Source of the DNA: Ailanthus altissimus
Lineage: Eukaryota > Streptophyta > Magnoliopsida > Sapindales > Simaroubaceae
Length of the DNA: 64,000 nt
Assembly (NCBI GenBank): GCA_946807835.1
Contig: OX327710.1
Location: forward strand, 16,232,501-16,296,500
Reading direction: 5' to 3'
Each line of letters begins with the position of its first letter. Position 1 is the first letter of the stretch. Below are positions 22,400-34,439 of the stretch, one piece after another. The notes beneath the pieces were generated by a model. The model searched no databases. It saw nothing but the letters and a program-made list of their open reading frames with translations, and was not told where the DNA came from. The translations under genes were made by a program, and so were the position numbers.

Positions 22400-23400
22400 T
22401 TTTTTTGTTTCAGATCTCATGGAATATGATGAAATTATTATTTATTTTAGAAAAAGTGGGAGAGTTCTAGTGATGTGGAGGAAGATATGTTGGCTATAGT
22501 AACTTAGGAATTTCGATTCTTAAAGATATTAAATTTGAAGATCTTTTTAATACTATATGTCACTTATACTATTGAAGTTGACAATGTGGAGTATAAGGTG
22601 ACTTTGAAAATTAAAATTGATGCAACAAGGTATAAGTTAAAACCTATTAAATTTAGAATTGATAGTAATTTTTGATTCTTTTTGGAGACCAACAAAAGAT
22701 CGTACTTTCCTATATGTGTAACAGTAGATCTAGAGCTCTTATTTATAAAGATGATGCACAACCCCTCAATCAAAACCCAACACCTATTTATACTCATTTC
22801 ATGTCGACTAACGGTAGTAACCAAGTGAGCTATACAACCCCAACAATATCAACAGTAGTTTTCTTAAACATAACAAATAAATATCATCATTTTTTCCTAT
22901 AACTTTCAATAGAGACCTAGCTTATACACGCTATGATAGTAATGACGTTGAAAATATTGGTAATGTGAAAGGGGATTGTAATAGAGTTGGAAACGTTAGT
23001 AATGTGGAAATGGATTGTGATAGCGTTGGAAACGTTGGTAATATAGAAGGGGATTATGATGTTATTAGAAATGTTGATCATATGGAAGAGTGTGCCAGTT
23101 TGGATGATTTACCGGAAGACGGACGTTGTTATATTTCAATGAACTCTCTAATGTTGAAGATAGAAAAGGAGATTATTGTGAAGCTGAAACACCTTTGCGT
23201 TTATACCTCCAATACCATCATCGACCTTAGAGATATTCGATAAGGTGTCGTGTAATGGGATTGAGGATATATTTGTAAAAAAGTTATTTTATAGCAAAGA
23301 AGAACTGTATTAGGTTATTAGTGTGCTAGCACTTAAGGTAATTGGAGCTTTAGAGTCTCAAGATCGACAAAAGATATACATCTCAGATGGCTATCTCAAA
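22400..23400 (+). pseudogene. MULE transposase N-terminal fragment
   Basis: Decayed N-terminal half of a Mutator-like transposase. The order parallels the MULE at 49555: a start region with RKSGRVL, a VEYKVTLKIKI stretch near 22580, YMCNSRSRALI near 22715, an acidic Asn/Asp/Gly stretch (22965-23100), and finally KKLFYSKEELY and STKDIYHLR (23270-23395), the start of the MuDR domain. The catalytic DDE core and zinc knuckles are missing; similarity ends at about 23400, where copia-related sequence begins soon after. Confidence 0.65.
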
Positions 23401-23429
23401 GGCAGCTAAACGACGGTTGCCCATCGCTC

Positions 23430-24380
23430 CAACCGCCATTAGGGTTTCTGTAAAATACCCAAAATAAGTAATTTTTTGACCGGATTTAAATTTTGTTTTA
23501 TTATTCTAACCCATTTTTCATGTTTAATTCATCTATTTCTAACTTAAAATGCAAGTTCTAACTCATTTCTAACAAAACTCTTCCTCAAGAATAGTGGTCT
23601 ACCGAGAAACGAACACACTTTGATTCTCTGAATCATAGAACTAGTATCCTATTGGATTCACAAGATACTCAATGAAAGTATACTGGTACCTCTTGGGTGC
23701 TGTTTATCCTACTGAGTAACTCTTACAAAACAAGATACACTGTTATGTAACTCTTACGTAAGCAGGATAACCCCAAGTGTTAACATATTTAAGATACGAT
23801 TTTCTTTCTCTCTATATCTCATATGGAATGGAAGGAACAGCTTCTGATAAAACTCTACTTAATAAGTAGTTGTATTTGGAGCAGATTCTCACAGATATAG
23901 ATCAGTAACACTCATTATCAATCGGACATATCTAATAAAGTCTGATTCCTCCTTACTAAAATATCATTATGTTATGGATTACCCAGAGGACTATAGTAAG
24001 TTAGAATCTCATTTTTCCTTAAACAAATGGGAAATTTGTTGTTAGTGTACTCATTACCTCGATCTAATTGAGGAAATATGATGTACATTCTGGTAAATTT
24101 GGTCATCTCCGTGAATACATTATTCATAAACTGGTTAAGTCTTTATGGTTAGATTAAGAATCCAACCATCCTTAACCAGACAGATAAGCGTCTCACACCT
24201 ATATAACCTAATCTTATATACCACAGCTCTGTATCATTTAAGGATTTCGATCTACAGACATTTTTAATTGTATATAATGTCTATTTATTAACTGACATTT
24301 AGCTAATAAAATATTATACTAATTATACAATGTAACTATTGTATTACATACAAGAAATAAGTCAAGTTGCCCAACAACTT
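23430..24380 (-). other. copia-associated interior, unassigned
   Basis: Sequence between the MULE fragment and the copia protease/gag relic. By position it should be copia interior on the minus strand, but no integrase motif could be read. It holds short local repeats (GTAACTCTTAC at about 23715 and 23750). Confidence 0.3.
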
Positions 24381-24389
24381 GGACCTATA

Positions 24390-24980
24390 AGAAATCACTA
24401 TTTTCTACTCTCAACTTTACTTCTACAAGCTGTTGCATTCTAGTCTCTCTTAATCCCTACAACATATTGTAGATATGAGAGGGACATGTAGTATTTCATA
24501 CCCAACTTGAACTAGAATCATATGCCTTAAAAATATCTATGTTTTTCAAACACAAACCTGTAAGGAGTCTTCCTAAAAATTATAAAGCTTTTAGTGTAGA
24601 GGGATTTTCAATACCCAACCTTACAGTAGTGAAAACACCTTTTATCTACACGCTCTCTTGTTGATCTTTGGATAAATGTTGCCTCTGAAGATTTATCCTG
24701 GATATCCGCCTTATCTTTTTCTCCTAATACATCTGGTCTCACCAGACACACTTGAGGTAGAAGATGAAGCACCTTGAATAAAGAGAGTTACACTCTTTTT
24801 GTTCATATCCTCTAGAGATGTGTTATCAGAATTACTTTATGGCAAACTCTAATTAATAATAAATCCAATATTTTCTGAATCTAGAACACTTTTGAGATTC
24901 ATCCATCTGTCAGAGTAATTCCTAGTACCTTAGAGTTGGACTGCATCAACTATGCACACCAACTAGTTCGTAATGGCCAT
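24390..24980 (-). pseudogene. copia gag and zinc-knuckle relic
   Basis: Minus-strand remnant: NYSDRWMNLKSVLDSENIGFII at about 24925-24865 (a gag start of the NYxxWxxNLxIVLDSExIG type), then SGETRCIRRKR and, near 24650-24600, a degenerate knuckle CFHYCKVGYWK. Many stops. It is downstream (minus strand) of the LTR at 26262-28390 and its primer site, so it is the 5' end of that element. Confidence 0.6.
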
Positions 24981-25194
24981 TAGACTTGACAGGACAAAAT
25001 AACAAGAAATATAAGCGAAATAGTTATTAAATCGCTAATAGAATGTTTTAAATCATGAGTATACTAAGTATATATTTTTAATTTAAAATGTCTTCCCACT
25101 GCTTTACATAATCTTGATAATCTCTCGAACAGAAAGACGATAGTTTAAACATTTTTTAAACTATACAGCGGGAAGTAGATCTCATTGAAATTTA

Positions 25195-25505
25195 CTCGGA
25201 CCTCACGATGTAGCAATATTGGCCTTTGTAAACCCAACAGGTAGACAACATTTGTCAATTGCATCTCATGCAACTCTTACCATTTGATCCTGAATACACC
25301 TTATCCTCACGCTAAAGCAATATTGGGTAAGTGTATTCCAGATTAACTTGTCAATGATCAAATATATGCTACCAATACTACCCTCCCGCTGTAGCAATAT
25401 TGGGCAATACTTTAGCATATATTTGCCTCATCTCATGTTTAACCGGTATAGTCAAAGTTCAACTGACCAAGTCCCTCATGCTGTAGCAATATTGAGAAAA
25501 GACCG
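25195..25505. repeat. ~90-bp degenerate tandem repeats, GTAGCAATATTGGG
   Basis: Four copies of a core G(T/A)AGCAATATTGG at about 25208, 25314, 25393 and 25483, spaced 106, 79 and 90 bases, with partly shared flanks. They lie in the untranslated leader between primer site and gag of the minus-strand copia element. Confidence 0.7.
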
Positions 25506-25727
25506 ACGTAACTCATCTAACACCGTATTGACAAGATGGATCAGAATAAAACATCATCTCATTACGTAATATTCTTCAATCTGATTAAGAAATATTTTTG
25601 TATATCCTTAGTCTACATTCTCTTAGGGAAGGTGATTCTCAATTAATTAATTTTTCTATGTAAGCACAACTAACCTTCACCAATAGGGCTCTCATTGTAG
25701 TTACCAGCATAGAAAAATTAATCCTGG

Positions 25728-25822
25728 TTTATAATGCAGACCGATAACTCTTTATCACTGCATCTCATAAATCTTAATTTATAATGTAGACTGATAATTT
25801 TTATCACTACATCTCATAAATC
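25728..25822. repeat. 50-bp direct tandem duplication
   Basis: TTTATAATG(C/T)AGAC(C/T)GATAA ... CATCTCATAAATCT occurs at 25728-25777 and again at 25778-25822 with a few mismatches. Confidence 0.85.
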
Positions 25823-25917
25823 TATACTTGCAAAATTAAATTTGAAATACTGTTAAAAAATACATGTAGCTGTGAACAATAAAAATATTGTTCATGTGAT
25901 ACTGTTTAAGTGAACAG

Positions 25918-26142
25918 TACACCGCCGCAGTGCCAACTTACATCGCTGCAGCGCTAGGAGGTTAAACCTCCAGTGCTGCAGCGCTCTCACTTCACCGCTG
26001 GGGTGCGAATTCCAGAACCTCAGCGCCCTAGAGCTGGGTGAAAGAACTCTCATGTCCTCGGTGCCAGGCCTTTAGCGTTGTAGCGCTGGGAAGTCAAACC
26101 CCCAGCGCCGCAGTGCCAGCCCCCTGGCGTTGCAACGCTTAG
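25918..26142 (-). repeat. GC-rich palindromic module in copia leader
   Basis: The longest copy of the module: about eight units such as ACCGCCGCAGTGCC, TCGCTGCAGCGCT, CAGTGCTGCAGCGCT, CAGCGCCGCAGTGCC, spaced about 25-35 bases. It lies in the 5' untranslated leader, about 100 bases inside the primer site, rather than in an LTR. Confidence 0.75.
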
Positions 26143-26245
26143 TGCATTCCTTTTGACATACCCGTTTCAATACTTGAAATGCGCCATTTGTACTGGGTCT
26201 TTTTGCATCCATTCGCTCAAACCACACTCAAATATATTGTAAATG

Positions 26246-26257
26246 GCTCTGATACCA
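26246..26257 (-). other. primer-binding site (initiator Met tRNA)
   Basis: Minus strand reads TGGTATCAGAGC perfectly, 4 bases from the LTR edge at 26262. Confidence 0.9.
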
Positions 26258-26261
26258 TTGT

Positions 26262-28390
26262 TGTTGGGTATCTAATACATGTGGGTGTATGCATATACTA
26301 TTGTGTATATTGCCTAAAATATATATCATATACATATTATATGCGGCGGAAGCGTAAAAACAGCAATAAACACAATACATAACATATATTAATCGCATTA
26401 ATATATAAGTAGGGTAGAGAACTCACCTCAACATGTAACATTATACACGTAATTTTTTGGAGTCCACAGGGAGACCAACTCGCGGGCAGTTCTAGTCACC
26501 AACTCGGTGGGCTCGGTGAGCTAGAACAGAAGCCCTATATCCAGCACTAGGTTTAACTCTTAAACCCCAAAATAGTCGGGTGTGTATTTTCATCATTTTC
26601 TCTAAAAGGATAAAAATAGAGAATTTAAAGCAATTCATAATTACTCCAATTGGAACCATAGAGAAAAATGAAACAATTTTAATTTTTTCTCTTTTTTTTT
26701 CTTCTTCTTCTTTTCTCTGGTTCCATTTCCTTCTCATCTCTTTTCTTCCATTACAAACACACACACAATTTTGCACACATATCTCTTATATATATAAAAT
26801 AAAATAATAATATATTATATTTTATAATAATAATAATAGTATAATATATAATATAATATTATATATTAATGGATGCCAACTATATGGCACCATTAAATAA
26901 AATATTATTATATAATATAATATTATTATATATAATAAGATAATAAGAGATATTTTAATTATTTAACCATTAAATAATCAAAGTGTAAAATGATCATTTT
27001 GCCTCTCATAAATAAGTCTACCCTCTAGTGAGTCTCACCAAATTCCACACTCGAGTAAACTCAACTAAGGGTCCACAATGTGTCATGTGTCATTATACGA
27101 TTAGTAAATAAAAAGTATTGACTAATTATTGTTTTAACACTTCAATACAGACACACACGTATTTCAGTAGTAGTGCTGAATATTTTTAGATTAAACAATT
27201 TAATCAGGCACGCTGTCCCAGTGCATAACGAGTATACTTCATATCGCGAGACTCCCTAGGTCAACGTCCGATTCGTTAATGGAACTATTTCATGAGTTCG
27301 TGAGCAATGCCCTACGCACATGTCACGGATATTACAAATTAGCGCGTTCAACTATGCAAGTTGAGGTTACAATGTATACGTATAGTCCTTTCGTTATGAT
27401 ATTCTGGATGTGCGGGGATATAAATTATCACCGTCAAATCCCTTAGTGCTCATCCATGTCTTATCTCTATACTTGTATCTCACTGAACAATATGTGCAAA
27501 CTCTTTTGCCATATTATTTGACCCTGACGGAACTCTTTTTCGAATTAATACTTGTGGCCACAAGATATTCCGAGATACAGTCTCGAAACATCTGCATATC
27601 GAACTCCCTATGCGACCTGACGGATCATATATCTATACAAACCGAACCTCATAAGCATCGGGCATACCTAGCGACACCTAACGGTCACATCATGAAAGGT
27701 CTATGACATGTGTGAAACTAAAGTATGGTGGATCACTTATAAGCCCACTTTGGCACTCAGGTCAAAGGACCACGTATATTACTCAACTCGAGAGGACCCT
27801 TCGTTGACGACTTACATAGTATGTCTATCGGAGGCCCTCGTGAGTCTGTCCCATATCCATTCCTAACTGGATATCTATATGTTAATACGAGCTCCAAGCT
27901 CACGGTCAGTTAGGAACGACCATCTATACCCTATAGGTACGACATATACGGATCTATATTAATGGTATCCACCGATAGACCCGCATCGATAAAAATAGAT
28001 CAGGGACAATAATTCGAGAACATACTTGCGTAACTTGCATTTTTTGGCACCCAATTGCAACTCTTGCAACTATGCAGTTACTGGTATATTCCCAGATCTA
28101 TGTCCCATTATAGATAAAGCTCCAACCCTTGGATCTGCTGAGTATTATAACCAGTTAACCCTTAGCTGTGCCAACATTTAGCATTTATATCTCTTAATGC
28201 GGCTAACTATGAGCCCTTATCTAAACTCCTTTAGATCTGATCTGAACTCCTTCAGATCATACAATGTTTATAATGTTATATTGTATAGTACCATATTAAT
28301 GGGCATTAGCGATTTAATGGGAATGTACACTTATATAAATACACAAGTATATGTATATTCAAAGATGGCACGTAAACACCAACCCTAACA
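26262..28390 (-). mobile_element. 2.1-kb copia LTR (family 2, copy A)
   Basis: LTR with plus-strand edges TGTTGGGTATC and ACCCTAACA (2129 bp, minus-strand orientation). Homologous in inverted orientation to 55828-57985. On its left is a perfect primer site leading to a gag relic; on its right a polypurine tract (GCAAGTGGGAGATTG on the minus strand) preceded by RT/RNase H. It therefore acts as 3' LTR of one copia unit and 5' LTR of the next. AT-rich palindromes fill 26790-26945. Open stretches inside it are not genes. Confidence 0.85.
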
Positions 28391-28405
28391 ATCTCCCACT
28401 TGCTC
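28391..28405 (-). other. polypurine tract
   Basis: Minus strand GCAAGTGGGAGAT directly before the LTR start, the usual PPT of this copia type. Confidence 0.75.
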
Positions 28406-29480
28406 TAGTGTCATTGCTAATGATATCTCATACACATCGACTCTACGTATTGCATAAACACTTTTAGAATCATGACATTATAAAGTGAGTCCGTTAAATT
28501 ATTTATAGAACATTTCTAGAAATAATAACATCTCCTTAAGCCAAGAACCTTCTAGTTATGTAAGACTTCTCTCAACATAATTAGAGTACTGGTGTCCTCT
28601 TGGCACCTTAGCCTGTACAACAACCTAGTTATATCGTAAACTATGGGATAGGATACATCTGTCTTGGAACTCTTCCAAGGCCAGCAATAAACCTATTAAT
28701 CTTCACTGCCGCTTTTGTTGCGTCAAATAAATTAGTAGTGAATTCCAGTTTAGTGCAATTTTAACTCACTTAATACTATTGAGAATGAGCACTTACCTAT
28801 ATATAGGTCAAACCAAAGGTCTGATTATGTGTATCTTCTCATTTGTAAGCCGTTTTCTCCATATTTGAGAAACTTAACCTTTGTACCTTCAAGGTATTTT
28901 CAGGAAATGTTTAACTACCATCAAATGGTGGTCACCTGAATCAGACTGAAATCGGCTCGTAACTCTTATAGCTAAACTAATATCAGGTCTCAAACACATC
29001 ATAACATACATCAATTTCTGAAGAGCTGATGTATCTGGTGCGTTAGACACTCTAACCGATTATAACATACTGACATCATTCCCAATAACTAGTATATTAT
29101 CAACAAAGAGCATTAAGAAGAGTATCATGCTCCCACTGACCTTTCTTGCACACTAGACTAGACGTCTGGCTAGATGTAAAACCTTCAGGCTATTCCATGA
29201 ATATCTCTTACTCGAGATATCCATTCCAAAATGTCGTCCTTACATCCATTTGCCAAACCTCAAAGTTATAATATACTACAAGAGCCAATAACATTCCAAT
29301 CGACTTTAGCATCAGTACTGGTCTAAAGGTGGGTTTACCATTGATCGTCAATTTGTTTTTATGCTTTGCCAATGGCTCTCATGTCAGGAGGTACTCTTTA
29401 GGTAGGAAACTTTTGTTAATTGTACTATTTCCTCGGGTCAATTGAAACCCCTTAAGTGAAAATGCTTTTATTACCAATTC
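28406..29480 (-). pseudogene. copia RT and RNase H relic
   Basis: Minus-strand pol remnant. From high to low coordinates: PVLMLKSIGMLLALVVYY and FEVWQMDVRTTFWNGYLE (29330-29210), a degenerate catalytic box FVDNILVIGND (about 29115-29080; YVDD expected), LMYVMMCLRPDISLAIRVTSRF (about 29015-28940), and RNase H pieces ATKAAVKINRFIAGLG (about 28730-28680) and AKVPRGHQYS near 28600. Frames shift often. It ends at the polypurine tract. The RT Asp-to-Asn change and the stops make it inactive. Confidence 0.75.
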
Positions 29481-30550
29481 AACAACTCAAGATTTTTACC
29501 TGTAAGCTCAAATATTTCTTCTTCATTGAGCTTAGGCCTTATTAATCTGTTCTTCTTAGGTTCCACCATGTTGGGCTTATAAAGTACTTTACAATCTAGG
29601 CTTACTCTATAGAAGCATTAGGCTCTTCAATTTTATTTGGGTCGGATCCTCATTTTCGATTGGTTTTTATTCTTTGGTTCTAAGCCTTTAGGCTTATAAG
29701 GCAACATTGGTCCCTTAGTTTTCAATACCGATTACTTGGTACTAAAAATTTCTTAAGGTTTTTTTATTGTAGCTCTTAGGTATGATTGAGTTCAATGTTA
29801 TATCAATTACTTGGTTCCCCTTTTAACAACATATTCGTCTATGTTTATAAGTGGGAAAAACTGTTTAGGTTTAGCGCCTCCTCATTAATTTAAAGTGACC
29901 CTTTGAAATTCATGTGTCTTTTCAACAATCACTTTTCAACTTCTTAATGGTTAAAATGCTACAGTACCCAAGGACATGGACATGTATGATGCCTTTACTT
30001 TTTTTCAACAACTGGGATCCGTTAAGAGCTAAAAGGTCTATTAGAGGAAGTGACTTTTCACATGAGGGGAATCCTCAACCCTTGGATCTACATCAACAAT
30101 CAACATTAACCTCGAGATTGATTACAAATTGACAAAAATTTTGTGCTTTCTCACTTTGTTCATATTTTTAATTTCTCGTAAAAGAGAAATCTCCAACTTT
30201 TAGAGAGAAGTTTCACAATTCATACCTTCTTTTTCATTGGATTGAAGTTTTCTATTTTATTTCCTCAGCGAATCCATTTTTCAAGTAAGTTTCTTTACCT
30301 TTCTCTTATTTTCATATTGCTTTTGAAGGGTTTTTTTGGGTGTTTTTTCTTTAAATTTTTTTCAAGAGTCCTAGTTTTTTTGTTTCGTTTCTCTTTTTCT
30401 ACAAATGGCTCTCTCTCTCTTTTGGAGAATATTTTAACTAGCTAATGCTACTTAGGTCAAGTTATCTAGTATTGTCCTTAGGGTTGGTATAATTTTAATT
30501 TAGTCATATCATTTGATAAAAGCCTTACTAAAGACCTATAGAATATATCT
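29480..30550. other. unassigned region, pyrimidine-rich part at 30130-30430
   Basis: Up to about 29900 it is probably degraded copia pol (minus strand). From 30130 to 30430 it is rich in T and CTT tracts, with CAG/GTAAG-like splice motifs, and precedes the antisense ORF relic at 30557; it may be that ORF's leader. No gene is supported here. Confidence 0.35.
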
Positions 30551-32062
30551 ACCAAGTTGAGTAGTTTATGGGGTAGAGTGAATCGAGAGAGAGTCGTGTT
30601 AAGAAGAATAGAAGAGTTATTTAGAAATATTCACAAAGAGAGAGATCTAGCTGAGTTCATCCCTAATGATGACTCTAAAGTAGAACAAGTAGCAATTGAT
30701 GGTGAGTCTGGGAGATCTATAAGTCAAGGACTTAAGGAGTATAGGGAGGAGGTCTCCATGAGTGCTCATTGTCAAAAGAAAAAAAAATTTGACATCCATG
30801 CTCTGAGAGGCTTTGTAACTCCATATGAGCTAAAATGCTCTAAGCATATTACTCTAAGTATAATCTTTCCCATGTAATCGAGGAGGACGTAGAGACACTT
30901 AGTATAAGATACCAAGCTCGATATCACTTAAGGTCATATCCCTTGAGAAGCTTTCTAACACGCCCTCAAAAGGCAAAGTCACGTTATACCTTGCCTTCTT
31001 CAAATTAGTATTAAGACTACCCATGTAACCTTATTTCATCTAAATGTTACCACAACTAAACCTCTCATCTTCCTAAGTGAATTTAAATGCTTGGATGGTG
31101 CTCTCTAGGCTTTATGTAATATAGGTAAGAGTAAGACCATCTAAGTTTACTTTGTAAGAACTTCAATAACTTTACCAAGGGTTTTCACGTTCTCACTAGT
31201 TAAGAAGGTGAGAAAACCCTAATCAAAGATTTTCCCTCAAGTAAAAGATTGGAAACACCTCTAGTTCTTTGTTAAAGGATAATGGGGGGGACATGCTACT
31301 TGAATGCTAAGGGTTATGATTGCCACCGAGTTTTCTATTCTGCATGGCTAGTCTCTTCTCATTAACATTTTAAATTTTTAACAGTGAGTAAAATTCTTAA
31401 CAATTTCTTCCTTTGCACCTAGTTGGTCAACTAAACTCATTATTAACCTAGAGACTGAAGCAAGGATTGAAAATTCCTAAGCGCACTCAGACTCATTCGA
31501 GAACCTTCTGTTCGATGGGAGCTTGAGGAACTCAGGTCTAGTTGGTTATTTTAGTTAGGAAGTTATTGTTGGAGAGAAAAAGAAAACTTAAAAAAGTACT
31601 CTAGTGTTTCTCTTTTTTCTACTACTTAGCCAGTTTCTCATCCATTTTTGCCTTTTACAGAAATGTTAGGCAAAAAGAAACCAGTAAGAAGAGAGCTTGA
31701 CTTATACTCGAGTTAGTTAGTTAGACCTATCAACATAAAACTTTACAATGATAAGCATACTATTCGAGGTGAAAGACGTTTTTAAGGAGCGGAAAAAGCT
31801 CTTAATTTAACAAGAGGAGTCATTAGGGAGTCAAAAATGAAGAAAGGTAGTTAGGGCCACCTCTACTCCTTTGGTCGTGAGATCTCCTAACGTAGCATCT
31901 CCCCTTCCTAGCCTAATTCTGAGCTCCTCCACTCAAGGAGTCATCTCTTCTACTACTGCGATGGTACATCGTCCCTTGAGCAAATTGTTAGTCATGTACT
32001 TATCGTGGTCATCTACTCTCACCCTTAGCCTTTCAAACTTTTCCTTGGCCAAAAAGGTTAAT

Positions 32063-32178
32063 TGTCACATCCCACATCGAATAAGAATTGGGCGAATTCT
32101 GGGTTTATATAAGCGGGTATGTAGTATTACCTAATAGGCTATTCTTTTGGATCAATAGCAAGCGCTCGGCCAATGATA
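32063..32178 (+). mobile_element. TRIM LTR 1
   Basis: Begins TGTCACATCCCACATCG, ends ATGATA, about 116 bp, followed by a TATCAGAGC primer site at 32184-32192. Short LTR plus primer site without coding is the TRIM layout. Confidence 0.7.
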
Positions 32179-32431
32179 GTTTATATCAGAGCAGACTTGA
32201 ATTTTTATTCATAAATGGGCCCCCAAAATCGCCCTGATGGAGATTGCCATATAGGATGTGGTCCCCCATGCCTCCAATAGAATGGACAATATGTGCCAAG
32301 TAGGCTCTAAAAATCCTATGTTTAGAGCCCTAATAGGAATTGCCACATAATTATTGGGTCTTCTGATATTGCGGGATGGGCAATACAGATCAGGCTATGA
32401 CGAAGGCGTCACGTGATTGAGTGGAGGAGAA
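32179..32431 (+). mobile_element. TRIM interior 1 with polypurine tract
   Basis: Non-coding 253-bp interior ending in a purine-rich GAGTGGAGGAGAA at 32419-32431, directly before the next LTR. No ORF is expected in a TRIM. Confidence 0.65.
32184..32192 (+). other. TRIM primer-binding site
   Basis: TATCAGAGC, complementary to initiator Met tRNA, 6 bases after TRIM LTR 1. Confidence 0.7.
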
Positions 32432-32482
32432 TGTCGCATCCCACATTAAATAAAAATTAGGTAAATCTTTAACATATATTTG
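32432..32482 (+). mobile_element. TRIM LTR 2 (truncated)
   Basis: Begins TGTCGCATCCCACATT and follows LTR 1 for about 50 bp; its 3' part and the primer site are deleted. Confidence 0.65.
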
Positions 32483-32696
32483 TGATTTCCATGTGGGATG
32501 TGATCCCCCATACCTTTAGGGGAATGGATAATATGTGCCAAGTGAGTTTTAAAAATTCTATATTTTGAACCTCAATAAAAATTATTACGTAAGTAATGGG
32601 TCTCCTAACAATACAAAATAGGCAATATTGATCAATTTAGCTCTTAAATTTAAGTTAGACCATAATGCGTGTGTTACATGATTGCGTGATAAAAAA
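32483..32696 (+). mobile_element. TRIM interior 2
   Basis: Diverged second copy of interior 1: the GTGGGATGTG(G/A)TCCCCCAT segment and ATATGTGCCAAGT are shared with 32255-32310. Confidence 0.65.
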
Positions 32697-32782
32697 TTTC
32701 ACAATCCACATTAAATAAATATTAGGTGAATTATCTTATAAGTTAATTTTTTATATTAATAGCAAACATTTGACCCGTAACA
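32697..32782 (+). mobile_element. TRIM LTR 3
   Basis: Third, diverged LTR: TTTCACAATCCACATT start, AATAGCAAACATTTGACC near the end matching AATAGCAAGCGCTCGGCC of LTR 1. It closes an LTR-interior-LTR-interior-LTR array. Confidence 0.65.
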
Positions 32783-33779
32783 TAAATACATGCATCTCTT
32801 CGTTAATCAAGAAGGAGAAAGATCTATCAAACTAGCCCGACCCGAAGTAACTTCCAAGTTTGACCAGCCCAAGGCCTTTGAGGCTAGCCTTCACAATCTG
32901 ATAAAAGGTAAAAGTGCTCTTGCCCAGTTAAATATTTTCATTACTTGAAAGAGAAAAATCTCTCTTTTTCTATTTCTTCCCCAAACTTTCTTTGTGTTAA
33001 TCTCCTTTTCTATAGACCACCTACATCCTCGCTTAACACTGAGAAGGGATAATAGGGGCATTCAAGGACGAGAGTAGACTCGAGGAGGCTAGGTTGGAGA
33101 TTTCTCATTTAAAGGAGGTTGTTATTGAATCGGCGAAGGCTAAGGATTCAGCCAAGTGGAAAGACTACGATGAAGGTTGCTATTTTGAAGAGCTGATTCA
33201 TTGAGTCTCAGAGGGTTATTCGGGTTCTCGAAGGGAAGTTGGATAAGGCCGGGGCAGCCATGATCGCTATATGACAGGAAAGATCTCAACTACGTGAGAG
33301 AGTGGAAGGGCTTGAGGCAGAGGTGGAGGAGGCTAAGGCTTTGGGGTTAGCATGTTGGCCGACACTTAGTACGACGGCATCCTTATGGGATTTGAACTTG
33401 GTGTTAAGTTGTTCAAAGGGCGCTATCCGACTCTTGATTTAGGATGGCTGGAGGAGGAAGTTTCCACGTAAAGAGAATTGCTCAGTAGGGAAGGAATTGT
33501 GTTGTTCCGACTGATGCCAACCTTTCTGCTCCTTCTCCGGTGATTGTTGACTTAGAAGTCGGGGCAACTGGATCCCTGAACACTACGGCTAAGATTGCTA
33601 CCACCAAGAAAATACTTCCCGAACACGAGGACTTTGCCTCTACGCTGGTTCTTGCGAGTTGAGACCCCTCTTATTGTTAAGAAGAATGCCTAGACCGAGG
33701 CCGCCCCTACGTTTGTTGCACCTGAGAAACTTGATGCTGAGGCCTCCCTTGTTGCTGAAGACTAGTTCCCTTATTTATT

Positions 33780-34435
33780 TTATTTTTGTTTTGCTGGGTT
33801 GAGAGGCCCATCTGAAGCGTAGTATTGAATTATTATTATATTTTTAAGTAAATCTGGACAACTTTGTTTTCCATGACTAGTGGGGTATTGGGCCTAAGGC
33901 CTTAAATTATGTGATGATCAATTTGAATCATACCTTAAAATTAAAAACTCCCTTAGTTGCGAGTAGTACTACAGACCTTGATTTTTAGAGACGCGACAAT
34001 AATAAAATTGTTCAGGTGTTTTTGGACTATTTCCACTGATCTTAGGACCAATCAATATGACTAGGGATTAGCCATTTAATGCGTGTAGAGTCACGAAAAC
34101 AAAATCAATCAAAATAATACTTTCTTTGATCTTTTTTTTTTACGTAGGCAGGTCTACGAGGAGAATTATTCAAGTAGGTTTCCCTCATTCGATTTAGCTG
34201 AGTAGTCTACTATTGGCCTCTAACTGAGCCTTTATATTGAGACTTTAATACTCATTTCATACAATGTAGATCGTTGCCGAGTTGACTTCCATTTTTGGCT
34301 GTCCTATCTGGACTTTGCACGCGCTGCATTGTAGAATAGTTCTCGACTAAACCGTATCTTGCTCTAAGTTTGATTAGGGAGAGATATCTTAGTTGATCCA
34401 AATTGTGAGTTGAATGAAACAGAAAACATTAAGTG
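33780..34435. other. spacer between Tat pol and antisense ORF
   Basis: Non-coding sequence between the end of the antisense ORF relic and the end of the minus-strand integrase. No repeat or motif stands out. Confidence 0.4.
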
Positions 34436-34439
34436 TCAA

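Larger units (their letters stand above)
30557..33770 (+). pseudogene. Tat-type antisense ORF (gypsy-type transposon domain) relic
   Basis: Decayed ORF on the plus strand, antisense to the Ty3/Tat pol at 34440-39600. An open N-terminal piece (30557-30877) is followed by frames with YLAFFKLVLRLPM and VNLNAWMVLSRLYVI (30980-31130), resembling the 'putative gypsy type transposon' domain (PF04195) known as an antisense ORF in some Tat elements. The C-terminal part (33060-33770) has a coiled coil (LEAEVEEAKALG) and YDGILMGFELGVKLFKGRY, LDLGWLEEEV. A TRIM array (32063-32782) is inserted. Function of these ORFs is unknown. The domain assignment is from pattern only. Confidence 0.55.

Noticed and set aside
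27410..27706. 98-residue open frame
   Set aside because: Lies inside the 2.1-kb LTR; the homologous LTR at 55828-57985 has open frames in other places, so it is not conserved as coding.
32063..32178. Cassandra-type TRIM with 5S rRNA-derived promoter
   Set aside because: The TGTCACATCCCACATC start is similar, but no 5S A-box/C-box sequence was recognised in the LTR.
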